64,000 bases of DNA, taken from NCBI RefSeq assembly GCF_003573695.1, contig NC_039358.1:236162337-236226336 (forward strand), read 5' to 3'. The first letter of the stretch is position 1; each line of letters starts with the position of its first letter. This document shows, piece by piece, positions 1 to 9,320 of this stretch. This DNA is from Papaver somniferum. Taxonomy: Eukaryota; Streptophyta; Magnoliopsida; Ranunculales; Papaveraceae. The notes beneath the pieces are model-generated. The model did not search any database, was not told the DNA's origin, and saw only the letters and a program-made list of their open reading frames with translations. The translations under genes were made by a program, and so were the position numbers.

Positions 1-482
1 TGTTAAAAATATAAACTTGATTTTAGTTTAGAAGTGTCTAGAATTATCTAGGCCCAACTAGTCTATTGTAGATTAGTCCACAATACTCTAGCCCATCTAG
101 AGGCTTCATGGCTATAAGGATCCAAGCTTACTAGAATATTCATGAATGTACAAAAGGTTCTAAACTATCTAGAAATATCTAGCACATGTTGTAGTTAGTT
201 GGGATAGATATTTCTCTAGGGAGTTCTAGAGAATTCTTAGGTTGGCTATAAATAGGGAGGTAGTGCAACCAAGTGAAGGAGTAATTGAGTGAAAAACAAA
301 GTTAGTGGTAAGGTGAGAATTAAAGGGAGTGTGTGTAAGAAGTAAGGTCTTGTACCACCAAACAAAGTTTTGAGATCAATAAAATTTCATTTCTCTTAAA
401 CCACAGTTGAGTGTCTGTGAGCCCATTCTCAAATCATTTTCAATACCCATTTAGCCCATTAACTTCAAAATCATTTCCAACA
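1..482 (+). mobile_element. Ty1/copia-type LTR (solo LTR or right end of an element), cut by the window edge
   Basis: The sequence begins TGTTAAAAAT and ends CCAACA at 482. It has a TATA-like ctataaatag at 245-254 and a run of short polyadenylation-like AATAAA text near 379. The DNA right after 482 (starting aaaaaaagcttgctccc) matches the intron of WRC copy B near 28771, so the boundary at 482 is set by loss of homology to the host copy. No primer-binding site or gag follows, so this is either a solo LTR or the 3' LTR of an element lying to the left. The window start coincides with TG, so the true left end and the target duplication cannot be checked. Confidence 0.6.
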
Positions 483-1679
483 AAAAAAGCTTGCTCCCAC
501 CGTTCACGTGACAAATTTTCTGGGAGGGCAGCAAATCTTTTATCTGACAGTCATGGATAAGTCGGCTACTAAATTTTCTGTTCCACCCAACTCTGTTGAT
601 ATTGATGCACAAAGTCCACAGTAAGTTCCAAAATCTCATATTGATGAGTGAGTTAGTGTGGACGCCAACTGACACTATTTACAAGATCATCTAACTGTAC
701 TGCACTAACTGTATTGGGAATTTACAACCACAAGTTTGCAGTAGGGATAGAAAGTGCTATATTTCGACAGGGATATGAGAAAAGGGTAAATATATGATAT
801 AATAATCATTCCCCGCTGAGACATTTTTACCCCTAAGAATAAAGATAAGTCTCTACGCGTTGTGACATACAAGTAATAATACTCTTAAGTACCGCCAAAG
901 TGAAAGCATAATTTTCCAAGGGAAAGCTATATAACAAAGGAATTGAATCATTCACACGAAAGCATACATTCATAGGGTTACCCATTGATTTACCAATTTT
1001 AATTTGCAGGTCTAGAATTATAGCTGCTTCATAAGATTTTAGTTCTTTGAAAATTCCATTCAAACAATGATTTTAACAAGTGCACCAGATTCCTGTAGAA
1101 CTATTCATCAAAGAGAAAAGAAAACAAACAAAGGAGGGGAACATAAGATGAGAAAGTGAAACAACAAAAAATTATCCAAATCTGTGATTAGGAATATCAA
1201 ATTTCTGTCACTTCCTATTGTAGTCTGGATGAATCCTATTTATTCATTGCAGAGGTAGTCGTAGTTCTATTGTTGTCAGTTAATGGAAGTTATTTTTCTT
1301 CTGATTGTTGGTAAGGTTGTCCTGGTAATGCTCAAACCATTATTTATTAATGTAAGTCGGAAAGTTTTTATTTTGAATCTTTGATACTGCCAAGTATTAT
1401 AGGTGCATAATTGGTTTAAATTGAGTGAGCAAAAGTAATATAGCGGCATACTGTCTTCTAGTTAAGTTTTCTCTTTGAGATGTTGATAAAATAACCTATG
1501 AATTTCGCAGCAGAATATGAAACAGCATAGACAGCATATGAATGTATACCAACAAGATAACAGATTCTTGCAACATTGAACAAGCCAATGTATTGTAACT
1601 GCAGACACAGAAACTTCATGCAGTTTAAAGTATAATCGAATTGCAAATGGAGGAAAAGTGTGCAGAATTCTTAATATAC
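483..1679 (-). other. Last intron of WRC copy A, with a copy-specific insertion
   Basis: This stretch aligns in pieces with the intron of copy B (28606-29390) and with the intron remnants of copies C and D. Shared landmarks are the gcttgctcccaccgttcac block near 489, attgggaatttacaaccaca near 714, and the aataaagataagtct block near 838. Bases of about 958-1480 have no counterpart in the other copies and are probably an insertion of unknown type; I see no clear terminal repeats there. The last exon of copy A would lie to the left of the LTR at 1-482, outside the window. No independent gene is supported here. Confidence 0.6.
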
Positions 1680-3844
1680 CTGTGCATGTCCTCGTCAATG
1701 ACCAACCCCTTGAGTGATATTTCGTCTTCGGATATTTGCTGCCGATAGAGAGCACAAATAGCTTTCATACAGAGCTCGGTATCCTTTTCAAATGAAGAAA
1801 GCATATCAGCCTCAGATTTCCATTTCATTTCGTCATTGTTCATATTTAAATTTTTCAGCGCCAACATATCCATGGGGTCACTAAGAGAAATTTTTGAATC
1901 AATTAAACAATCAATTTCTTCAGATTCGCTAAGACTATCACCAGCGTCAACTGAATCTGAGAGCAAGTTCACAAAAGTCATCTTACTCATTTCCAGATGA
2001 GCTTGAGATGGTGATCTATGTTGAGATGGTCTCTCTTCCAAACCGGCCCAATCATTCACATTCAGCACCTTTTCTTTGGTTTTCAGTTCATACGTCCGAG
2101 AATCCTTGCCCCATCCACCACTGATTTCAGCACTAGGTTTGCTCTTGTTGTTTTTATCTCTTTGCTTATCACCAGTTTGGGTAATTTCATTCTGCAAACC
2201 CAGCGCTTCAGACTCTATCTTTTCAGAATTACGCAATTCTTGACATCTCAAGATTGAACTTTCTTTTCCAGTCCTCTGGACTAGGCTCTCCAAATTAGAA
2301 ACGACACGTCTCATTGTTGAATTTTCATTTTCCATCCTCAGGACTAGACTCTCCAAATCGGAGCACTTGTTCATCCAATATTTAGTTGCATCCTCATCTC
2401 TAGGAGTACTATTTCTAGTTTCTTCTACCTCTGCTAATTTATCCTGGAGTTCAGTGCACTCCGATTTCTTCTTCTCAAGCTCCATTTTCATCTTCTCAAG
2501 CTCCATCTTATTCTTCTCACGCTCCATAAACAATTCAAAACATCTACTTTTATAAAGCTCCACGCTCTCCAATTGAATTACAGGTTCTCCTGACCCTTTT
2601 GCTCTTACGACATTTTTGCTCTTTGTCCCAATTTTGGGAGAACCACCTTCTACAATTCCATCAGCTGGATAGAAAATTCCAAATTAGTTAGACAATGGAA
2701 TGATTCTTATTGTTCCTCTGGGGGAACTTAACAGATGAAACTATGAAATTTCTCATTTATCAAAATTTTAAATATGTATACAAAGCGAACCGCAACAACA
2801 TGCCAAGAACAACAACATCAAAGGAGATACATTAAAGCTGGGAGAAATTTATGTAGGAGTTACTCACAGTCACAGTTATCGTTGGTAGCTGGTTCATTAC
2901 TTGTTTCGTCAACGAAGCGGTCACCTTTGGTTACCATCTTCCGCCGTTTCGAGGCCCAAGTTTTGACCACAGGTTCCCTAGTTTTTGTCAATGATTTTAG
3001 TTCTTCCGTTCTTTCCTCATATTTCCTCTTGGTCCAAAATTTGGCAGATCCACCCCCTACAATTGTTTCAGCTGGATAAAAAAATCCCTAATTAGTTAGG
3101 CAATGCAGTGACATTCTTATTCCTGTGGGGGAAATTCACTCATTAGGAGGACTTAATGGATGAAACCATGAAATTTGACAATCAATTTTCATAAGTTACA
3201 CATTTAATTGGACGAAACTAAACCAAGAACAACATCAACATAAATAATCACTAAAATGCAGAAATGTATGCAAGAGTTACTCACCATTGGTATAATTGGT
3301 AGATGGTTGGATCATCTTCCTCCTTTAGCTGCCGCTTCCTCCGCCGCTTCGAGCAATTTGAAATTGAATCCCTAGTTTCTATATCACTATCAGAATCATC
3401 ACCTCCATTTAGCTTCTTACGCTTCTTCTGAAGATAAACCCTAAGATTTTTCTTATTGGAATTGTAATGTTTTTCACATAATACTGAACTAGGACCATCA
3501 TCATCACTATTCCTACTCATCCTGAAATTCTTACATCTCCATAGCACTCCATCATTTCTACAACAACGCTCTTCATCTGGAGGGATGATGGAGCTCTGCT
3601 GATTAGGAGCATGCTTCCTCTTCTTCGTCAGATCTGGAGTTTCAGACTCGAGAAGAAGATGATTATTTTTAATTGAAATCGAAGGATTGTTTCTTAGAAA
3701 ATCTAAGTGAAATTTGTAATGTTTATCACAAAATTGTAGATGATTATCATCACTGAAATTCTTGCATCTGTTTCTTCTGAATCTGCAAGGCTGTTGTTCA
3801 TCACCATCAGCAGCAGCAGCCTTTTTCTGAGTTTTCTTCTTCAT
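1680..3844 (-). pseudogene. WRC/coiled-coil gene, copy A (frameshifted, 3' exon outside window)
   Basis: Three exons are visible. Exon 1 (3844-3285) starts at MKKKTQKK. It encodes a degenerate first WRC motif (Cys, no Trp, then RCKNF and CDKHY) and a second, better one (RCCRNDGVLWRCKNFRM ... CEKHY). A basic tract KRRRKRQ follows and may be a nuclear signal. Exon 2 (3071-2868) is Lys-rich and has no WRC. Exon 3 (2664-1680) is a Lys/Glu coiled coil ending in the conserved block SEADMLSSFEKDTELCMKA. The donors read GTGAGT, GTGAGT and GTATAT; the acceptors read CAG/CT. Exons 2 and 3 join in phase 1, as in copies B and C. Exon 1, however, ends in phase 2 because about 17 bases are missing near its 3' end relative to copy B. 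Splicing therefore gives an almost immediate stop, and only a protein of about 187 residues would be made. WRC motifs are known from plant GRF regulators; the rest of the protein I do not recognise. Confidence 0.7.
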
Positions 3845-4250
3845 CGCAACAACAACAATTCAGAAGAGGAATAAAACTTTTATGAAGCTGCAAGGTAAAG
3901 CAGTTTACCTAATTTTTTATTTTTATTTTTATTTTTTTAGTAAGCGTGTACTTACTTTTACATTTAGCATTTAAGACCGTAATTTTTTTATTTCGGTAAA
4001 AGCTCTTTTACTGTGATAACGTAGTCAAACAATACTTTACTATAATAAAGTGAAAACCCCTTTTAAGATCGGTCCGGCTCCGATGTGACGGGCCGCATAT
4101 CTGGAGTATGCGTCCCCACTTCTCTCTACCACACATCATCTCCATAAGAGACTCCAACAACTAATTCAGTCGTGCAAAACTAATCATTAGCTATTTATTT
4201 CTAGCTTCCTGTTATACCCATGATTCCCTAAACTCAAGTATCTCCGTTTA
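3845..4250. other. 5' flank of WRC copy A
   Basis: This is upstream of the copy A start codon. It holds a T/A-rich run (about 3911-3940) and the left arm of an inverted repeat (4075-4137). No gene is seen. A promoter is expected here, but no element stands out enough to place. Confidence 0.4.
4075..4137. repeat. Left arm of an approximately 60 bp inverted repeat (partner 5646-5709)
   Basis: The block cggtccggctccgatg ... ctggagtatgcgtccccacttctct is found again, reverse-complemented and diverged, at 5646-5709 (agaagtggggatgtatactccaag ... catcgtagccggaccc). The pair brackets the nested MITEs at 4251-5052. It may be the terminal repeat of a larger non-autonomous DNA element of about 1.6 kb, or a chance foldback. 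I see no clear target duplication. Confidence 0.45.
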
Positions 4251-5052
4251 GAACTTCTCTAATGATAAATGTGAATATTTCATATTTCATATGTGGCATC
4301 ACTTTTAAGACATCATTTAAGTATAAAATCCTAAATATTAGGAAAAATAAAGATTTATTTCCAACCCATAAAGTTTTATATTATTTATTTACTTATTTGT
4401 AGGCATATAATTGGTTAAAATCCATTCCATTTTTATTTTTCATTGACTTTTATTAGAGCTTCTCCAATGGTGAATGTGGATCTTTCATATGTGGCATCAC
4501 TTATAAGACATCCTCTAGGTATAAAATTCTAAATATTAGGAGAAAATAAATTTTGTTTCCAACCCATAAAGTGTTGTATCATCCTTTTACTTATTTGTAG
4601 GTATATAATTGATTAAGATTGTTTCTTTTTTTTGTTTTTAATAATTTTTATTAACAAAAATGTGACTAGGATGGGAAGACATCCTCTAAGTGAATGTCTA
4701 AAACTAGAGGTTGACCTAGAGGATGTCTAACTTTTTTTTTTTGCCATATCATCCTCACATCGATGGGTAGGAGATGATTTTTTGTAAAAATTGTTGTGTA
4801 TCCTATGTGGATGAAGACTTATTTCTTCACACACATTCCATTGGAGAAGCTCTTAACAAAAGTGTGACTAGGATGGGAAGACATTCTCTAAGTGAATGTC
4901 TAAAAGTAGAGGTTCATCTAGAGGATGTCTAACTTTTTTTTTGCCACATCATCTTCATATCAATGGGTTGGAGATGATTTTTTATAAATATTGTTGTGGA
5001 TCCTACGTGGATAAGGACTTTTTCCTTCACACACATTCCATTGGAGAGGCTC
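4251..5052. mobile_element. Tourist/PIF-Harbinger-like MITE (outer copy), split by a second copy of itself
   Basis: Terminal inverted repeats gaacttctctaatg (left) and cattggagaggctc (right) are flanked by TTA at 4248-4250 and 5053-5055. A 3 bp TTA/TAA target duplication is typical of PIF/Harbinger MITEs. Removing the inner copy leaves about 402 bp and restores a continuous ttttattaacaaaagtgtgac that matches the inner copy across the same point. No coding capacity. Confidence 0.75.
4456..4852. mobile_element. Tourist/PIF-Harbinger-like MITE (inner copy)
   Basis: A 397 bp element with terminal repeats gagcttctccaatggtgaatg and cacattccattggagaagctc, flanked by TTA on both sides (4453-4455 and 4853-4855). 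It is closely related to the outer element it interrupts. The outer copy's termini are more diverged (gaacttctctaatg), which fits the outer one being older. Confidence 0.8.
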
Positions 5053-5645
5053 TTATATTCTTTCCACTTTTTCCTCACCATTTTCGTTATTTTGGTAACA
5101 AATTCTTATACGGATGGAAACTATACATTTTTCTCGGTATGGAACATAAATAAGATGGTTCAACATCTTTATACTATCATCGTTCACATTCAAATCATAC
5201 GTATAACCGATCCAAATAGTCGAAGGTAGAAGAATATTTGCAACTAGTTATAATTGATCCATGTCTGTGTCCATCACCAAATTTAATTCTTTTTTTTCCC
5301 TAAAATATAATGGCCTTCTGATGATCAAGCATGGAATTTTGATGATCAAATGGTAAGATAAAATAAGGGAACACACAATTATAAAAAAAAAATCTCGATG
5401 ATGGAAGAATAAATAAAAGTGAGCATGGTATAATTTGGTTTAGTAAACTCTGAATTCATTCTTTCGCCAGGAGAAAAAATCTTAGAAGAATCGGAAAAAA
5501 TGTTGAAGAAAATCAGCCTGGAGCATAAGAGAAGACATATTCAGTTACTTGTTGCAGGTAATTAGGGGTCATATAGTAATTTTTTATAGAAAAGTAATTA
5601 AGTTTTAATTTTCGAAACCGTTTTGGATATCTGAAACTCGTTGGG

Positions 5646-5709
5646 TGTACGACATATTGTATAGAGAAGTGGGGATGTATACTCCAAGTATTTTCCCCAT
5701 TCCCATCGT
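5646..5709. repeat. Right arm of inverted repeat (partner 4075-4137)
   Basis: Reverse-complement match to 4075-4137, with about one mismatch in four bases over 60 bp. Immediately to its right begins a sequence like the terminus of the MULE-like MITE at 21782. Confidence 0.45.
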
Positions 5710-5711
5710 AG

Positions 5712-5800
5712 CCGGACCCTTTTGTTAAAGGGACAGCAAAATGTGATCTGAGGAGAGCAAAAATCGTAGCCAACTCGTTAACTAGGAACGATTCCATATA
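5712..5800. mobile_element. Single terminus of a MULE-like MITE
   Basis: The block ttttgttaaagggacagc ... gcaaaaatcgtagccaactc matches the long terminal repeat of the element at 21782-22752 (ttttgttaaagggagagc ... gcgaaaatcgtagtcaa). No opposite terminus was found nearby, so this is a broken element or a solo end. Confidence 0.45.
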
Positions 5801-6982
5801 TTTTTCCGACTCGGGCCAAAACACCCTCCCCTATACACTAACTCTCCGCACACTACTAACCCTGATTCAATAATGATGATTTTAAAATCGTTCCTCTTCT
5901 GAATTACCTACTCCTAAAATGCCAACTACGTTGGCGTCCAAGTTTACTAATGTCTCGGCGTAGCTTGTTGAAAACATCGATCACGAGCCTTCAAAGTTGG
6001 TTTTAAGATTACTCGACTCTATTATCATCTCTTACAATCTAAAAGATCTGAGCTTTAATATCATTGATTTTTTCAGATCATCAGTTGTTTGTCCAAGAAA
6101 TTATAGTTCAGTTATGTACATTTGAGGCAATGCACATCACTTCATCGATTAATTTGCTGATGTTTGATTATTAAAATATTTATCAGAAATTCTTTTCTAC
6201 CTTCTTCTTTATTTTTAGTTTTGATTTCAATAAACATTACATATCAAATTATTTTTATATATGTAGTATATTATTTTTTTGTACAAAATCATGTAACTGG
6301 TTTGTAATTAAGACATGCTAAAATGTAATGTTAAGATCCTCTTGTTTATCACGTTATTTTTGTTGATAGTTCCTCAAATATTTTTCATGATGCTCAGTTT
6401 TTTCCCATGTATATATATCTTCTTTGGGTTACGCATATCTAGCTATTTGTATGCTAATAAATGCTTATGTAATATTACCCCAATACCAACATTGAACCAA
6501 ATATAATCCAGATTCAATTCTGCAAACAGAATGGTCATTATAAATGAAATGTTGCGGGGAATTGAAGTTATTAATATATGCAAATTCATCAACTTGTTTT
6601 ATTGATAAATCCCCATATATTTCTTAAGCTCCTCATTTTTTTTCCTCCATATATCGCATTAGCATCTCATTATCAGCATACTACCAAGTCTTAAAGGTTC
6701 AAGATATTGTAATTTGCACAAAAATATTGGTATAAAACATAAGAATGCATGGGCTTGTTGAGTCTTAAAATAAAGATCAAATTGTACTAGTTATTAAACT
6801 AGGGAATGTATTCAGTTGAAGTATCTACATCTATGAAAACGCATAAGCTTTGATGATCAAAAATAGCAAAATAAATGTGGACTGAATATCGACATGGATT
6901 TCTGACATAGGTTTGATAATCTTAGATTTTAATACTTATTTCCTTTCTTTTCATACTCTTGTTCAAGGATTCGATTTTTTAC
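5801..6982. other. AT-rich intergenic DNA with spacer copy 1 (about 6280-6570)
   Basis: No gene is seen. The part at about 6280-6570 (atgctaaaatgtaatgttaa ... attctgcaaacagaatgg ... gaattgaagttatt) is a diverged copy of sequence found again at about 12470-12770 and 27030-27250. It therefore belongs to the duplicated host spacer rather than to the transposons next to it. Confidence 0.45.
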
Positions 6983-7523
6983 TGTTAGGATCGAAAATAT
7001 ATTTGTCTACTTATTTAATATTTCATGCTTGGGTTAAATCCTTTGATGGGGTATGCTTAGAATAACCAGGTATTATTTGAGAACCTGTATTTAGTTTCGC
7101 ATAAATTTCTCGCTAATGCAATTTGATGGTGCATGCTTTGGTTTAGTCTTTTGATGTGCCATGCTTAGGGCGTCCCAGTGATATTTGCGACTCTAATATA
7201 TATAATAGGTGATGTCAATAGAACGAACAATAAATAATTCATGAATTATGTTTCATTTCAGTATTTGAATAGAAATAGTGGTGGATACATTAAACCCTGG
7301 TTACCAACTCTCCCATTTGATTCGTTTTGTTACTTGAGTTTATTCTTCTCATTGTCTTTATTCTTTCAAAAATCCAAAAACATCTTTATTTGTTAGTCCA
7401 TTAGAGATATTGATTACGTATTTCCACTGCTCCTCGTGAGAACGACCTGTACTTACCATTGTTCTACTAGTTAGACACCGTGCAATTCCGGTTTATATAG
7501 ATAGGTATCTCCGGATCCTATCA
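6983..7523 (+). repeat. 5' LTR (internally deleted) of the gypsy element
   Basis: It starts TGTTAGGATCG, ends CCTATCA, and is nearly identical to 11240-11779, the last 540 bp of the 3' LTR. The first 1.9 kb of the LTR is missing, so U3 and the promoter are probably lost. Confidence 0.85.
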
Positions 7524-7697
7524 ATTTTTGGCGCCGCTGCCGGGGAGCGGTTGTGGAATATTGTAATTAGTATTTTTGATTTTGTAAATAATTAGGTTTT
7601 TATTTTATTTTTTTACAGTATTTTTATTTTGTTTTAGGATTTTTTTTTTCCTTTTGACTCTTTTTGTGTTTTAGAATTTTGTTTCAGGTATTTGAGG

Positions 7698-8573
7698 ATG
7701 ATGAATTCTTTGCACGAGATGTCATCTAAGGTAACACTTGCAGAATATATGAGTAGAAGTTAACATTCTCAGGAAACGTCTTTTGATATGACGCTTGGGG
7801 AATATATGCAGAGGCAACGGTATGGAGTTTTTTCCCCACCTATGGTAAGTGAAGAATCACCTTTGACAATATATGAGAAGTATTATAAACATACACCGCC
7901 TAGTTTGGAGCAAAGGTTGAGAATTCTAGTATGCCAAGAGTTATATGCAGCTGATGATTTAGAGGAACATGTTTGTGCATAAGATACTATTGTTGAGTCT
8001 AACGACTTAGAGACAGTAGACATTCATACTGAGGTACCTTCTAGTCATTTGAATAGTGATATTTCTATAAATCACTTAGTCGATGAGGCGATTATTCATG
8101 ATATTGTTGCTCCATTGAGCTCTTGCTTTGCTGACTCATCTTGTGATTTCCTGATTGCTAATGTGAATGTGGAGGAGATTGGTACTAGTCAGGTAACTAC
8201 TGATTTTGAACCAATCTCAGTTTGTTTAGCGCACTTTGCAGATTCTGATGATTCTATGCTTATTGACATTGTCAATGCATTGTGCCCTCCAATGGTTAAT
8301 CAAGGTAACTCAATAACGGAAGTTATTTCCGCGGACTTAGAACCAGATTTAGGAGTTACTGATTTTGATAAACTTGAACCATTAGATACAGGTTTAAACT
8401 ATTGTGCTGAGTTTGATAATTCTTTGCCCTTTCACATTGTCAATACATTGCTTCCTATGATTTCTAGTGAAGATAATGTGTCGACCGAATGTATTTCAGT
8501 TGATTTAGAACCCGATTTACAGTGTGCTTCCCAAATAGAAACTAATATACATTCTATGTTTACTGCCATGTAA
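7698..8573 (+). pseudogene. Broken acidic ORF of the non-autonomous gypsy element
   Basis: One reading frame runs from ATG at 7698 (MMNSLHEMSSKVTLAEYM) to the stop at 8571-8573 and is broken by only two TAA codons (about 7761 and 7980). The N-terminal part contains a small duplicated motif, TLAEYM and TLGEYM. The longer second part is acidic and repeats a module ending in DLEPDL (ISADLEPDLGVTDF and SVDLEPDLQC). I cannot assign it to a known domain. It occupies the gag position after the primer-binding site, so a degenerate gag-related or element-specific protein is the best guess. Confidence 0.45.
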
Positions 8574-8995
8574 ATGATTTATTTATCTCGACCAAGGACT
8601 GTTTTCAATTGGGAATGGATTTACATATCTTTTTGGAGGTTTATAGTGTTTGCAGGTTCATATTCGCAGCTGACCTGATTCGTTGGATTGATCCCCAACT
8701 TTTCAGACTTTATATATATGCTTTGCTGCTTACTTTGGTGCAACCTCACCTTGTTTGAGGTTCTTTATGTGCGCAAGCAGGGATACAAAGATTATGCTTT
8801 ATGGGAGTCAACCCATACGATTTCGCTTCATGGGAGTCAACCCATCAGATTTGTTTTCTTTCCTTTATCTTTATTTGTTTGCTTCAACTTCCCATCTTAA
8901 TTATTATGTTGGATGACTCAATTACATTGAGGACAATGTAACGTTTAAGTGTGGGGGAGTGGCATTTTCGTTGGTAAAGAAAAAGAAAAAAAGAT

Positions 8996-9277
8996 GACCA
9001 GCTGTGTAGCGGGTCTAAAAAAAAGAATTTTTTTTTGAATATCATGACCATCTGTATAGGGGGTCTAAAAAAATATAAAATGAAAAAAAATAAATTATAA
9101 TTTGATTGTTTGGGTTATGACCAGCTGTGTAGCGGGTCTTTTCTTTTTCTTGCATTATATGACCAGTTGTGTAGCGGGTCTAAAAAATATATAAAAAATT
9201 AAAATTAAAAAAAAAATGACCAGCTGTGTAGCGGGTCCAATTCTCTCTTATGATATGACCAGCTGTGTAGCGGGTCT
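8996..9277 (+). repeat. Array of six spaced hairpin repeats (GACCAGCTGTGTAGCGGGTC)
   Basis: Copies start at 8996, 9046, 9119, 9161, 9218 and 9257, separated by AT-rich spacers of varying sequence. Each can fold as GACC / A / GCT, loop GTGT, AGC / G / GGTC. Copy 2 differs on both sides of the inner stem (TCT and AGG) and still pairs with one wobble. Copy 4 (GTT/AGC) also keeps pairing by wobble. The array lies just upstream of the polypurine tract. Confidence 0.8.
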
Positions 9278-9309
9278 TATTCTGTTTTGCTCGAGGACTA
9301 GCAAAATAT

Positions 9310-9320
9310 AAGTGTGGGGG
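9310..9320 (+). promoter_or_regulatory. Polypurine tract of the gypsy element
   Basis: aagtgtggggg directly precedes the 3' LTR start TGTTGATAAGC. A second related text, aagtgtgggggag, occurs at about 8948. Position next to the LTR is the evidence for plus-strand priming. Confidence 0.65.

Noticed and set aside
8996..9277. CRISPR-like array
   Set aside because: Repeats are 20-21 bp with spacers of uneven length and simple AT-rich sequence, in a plant retrotransposon with no cas genes.
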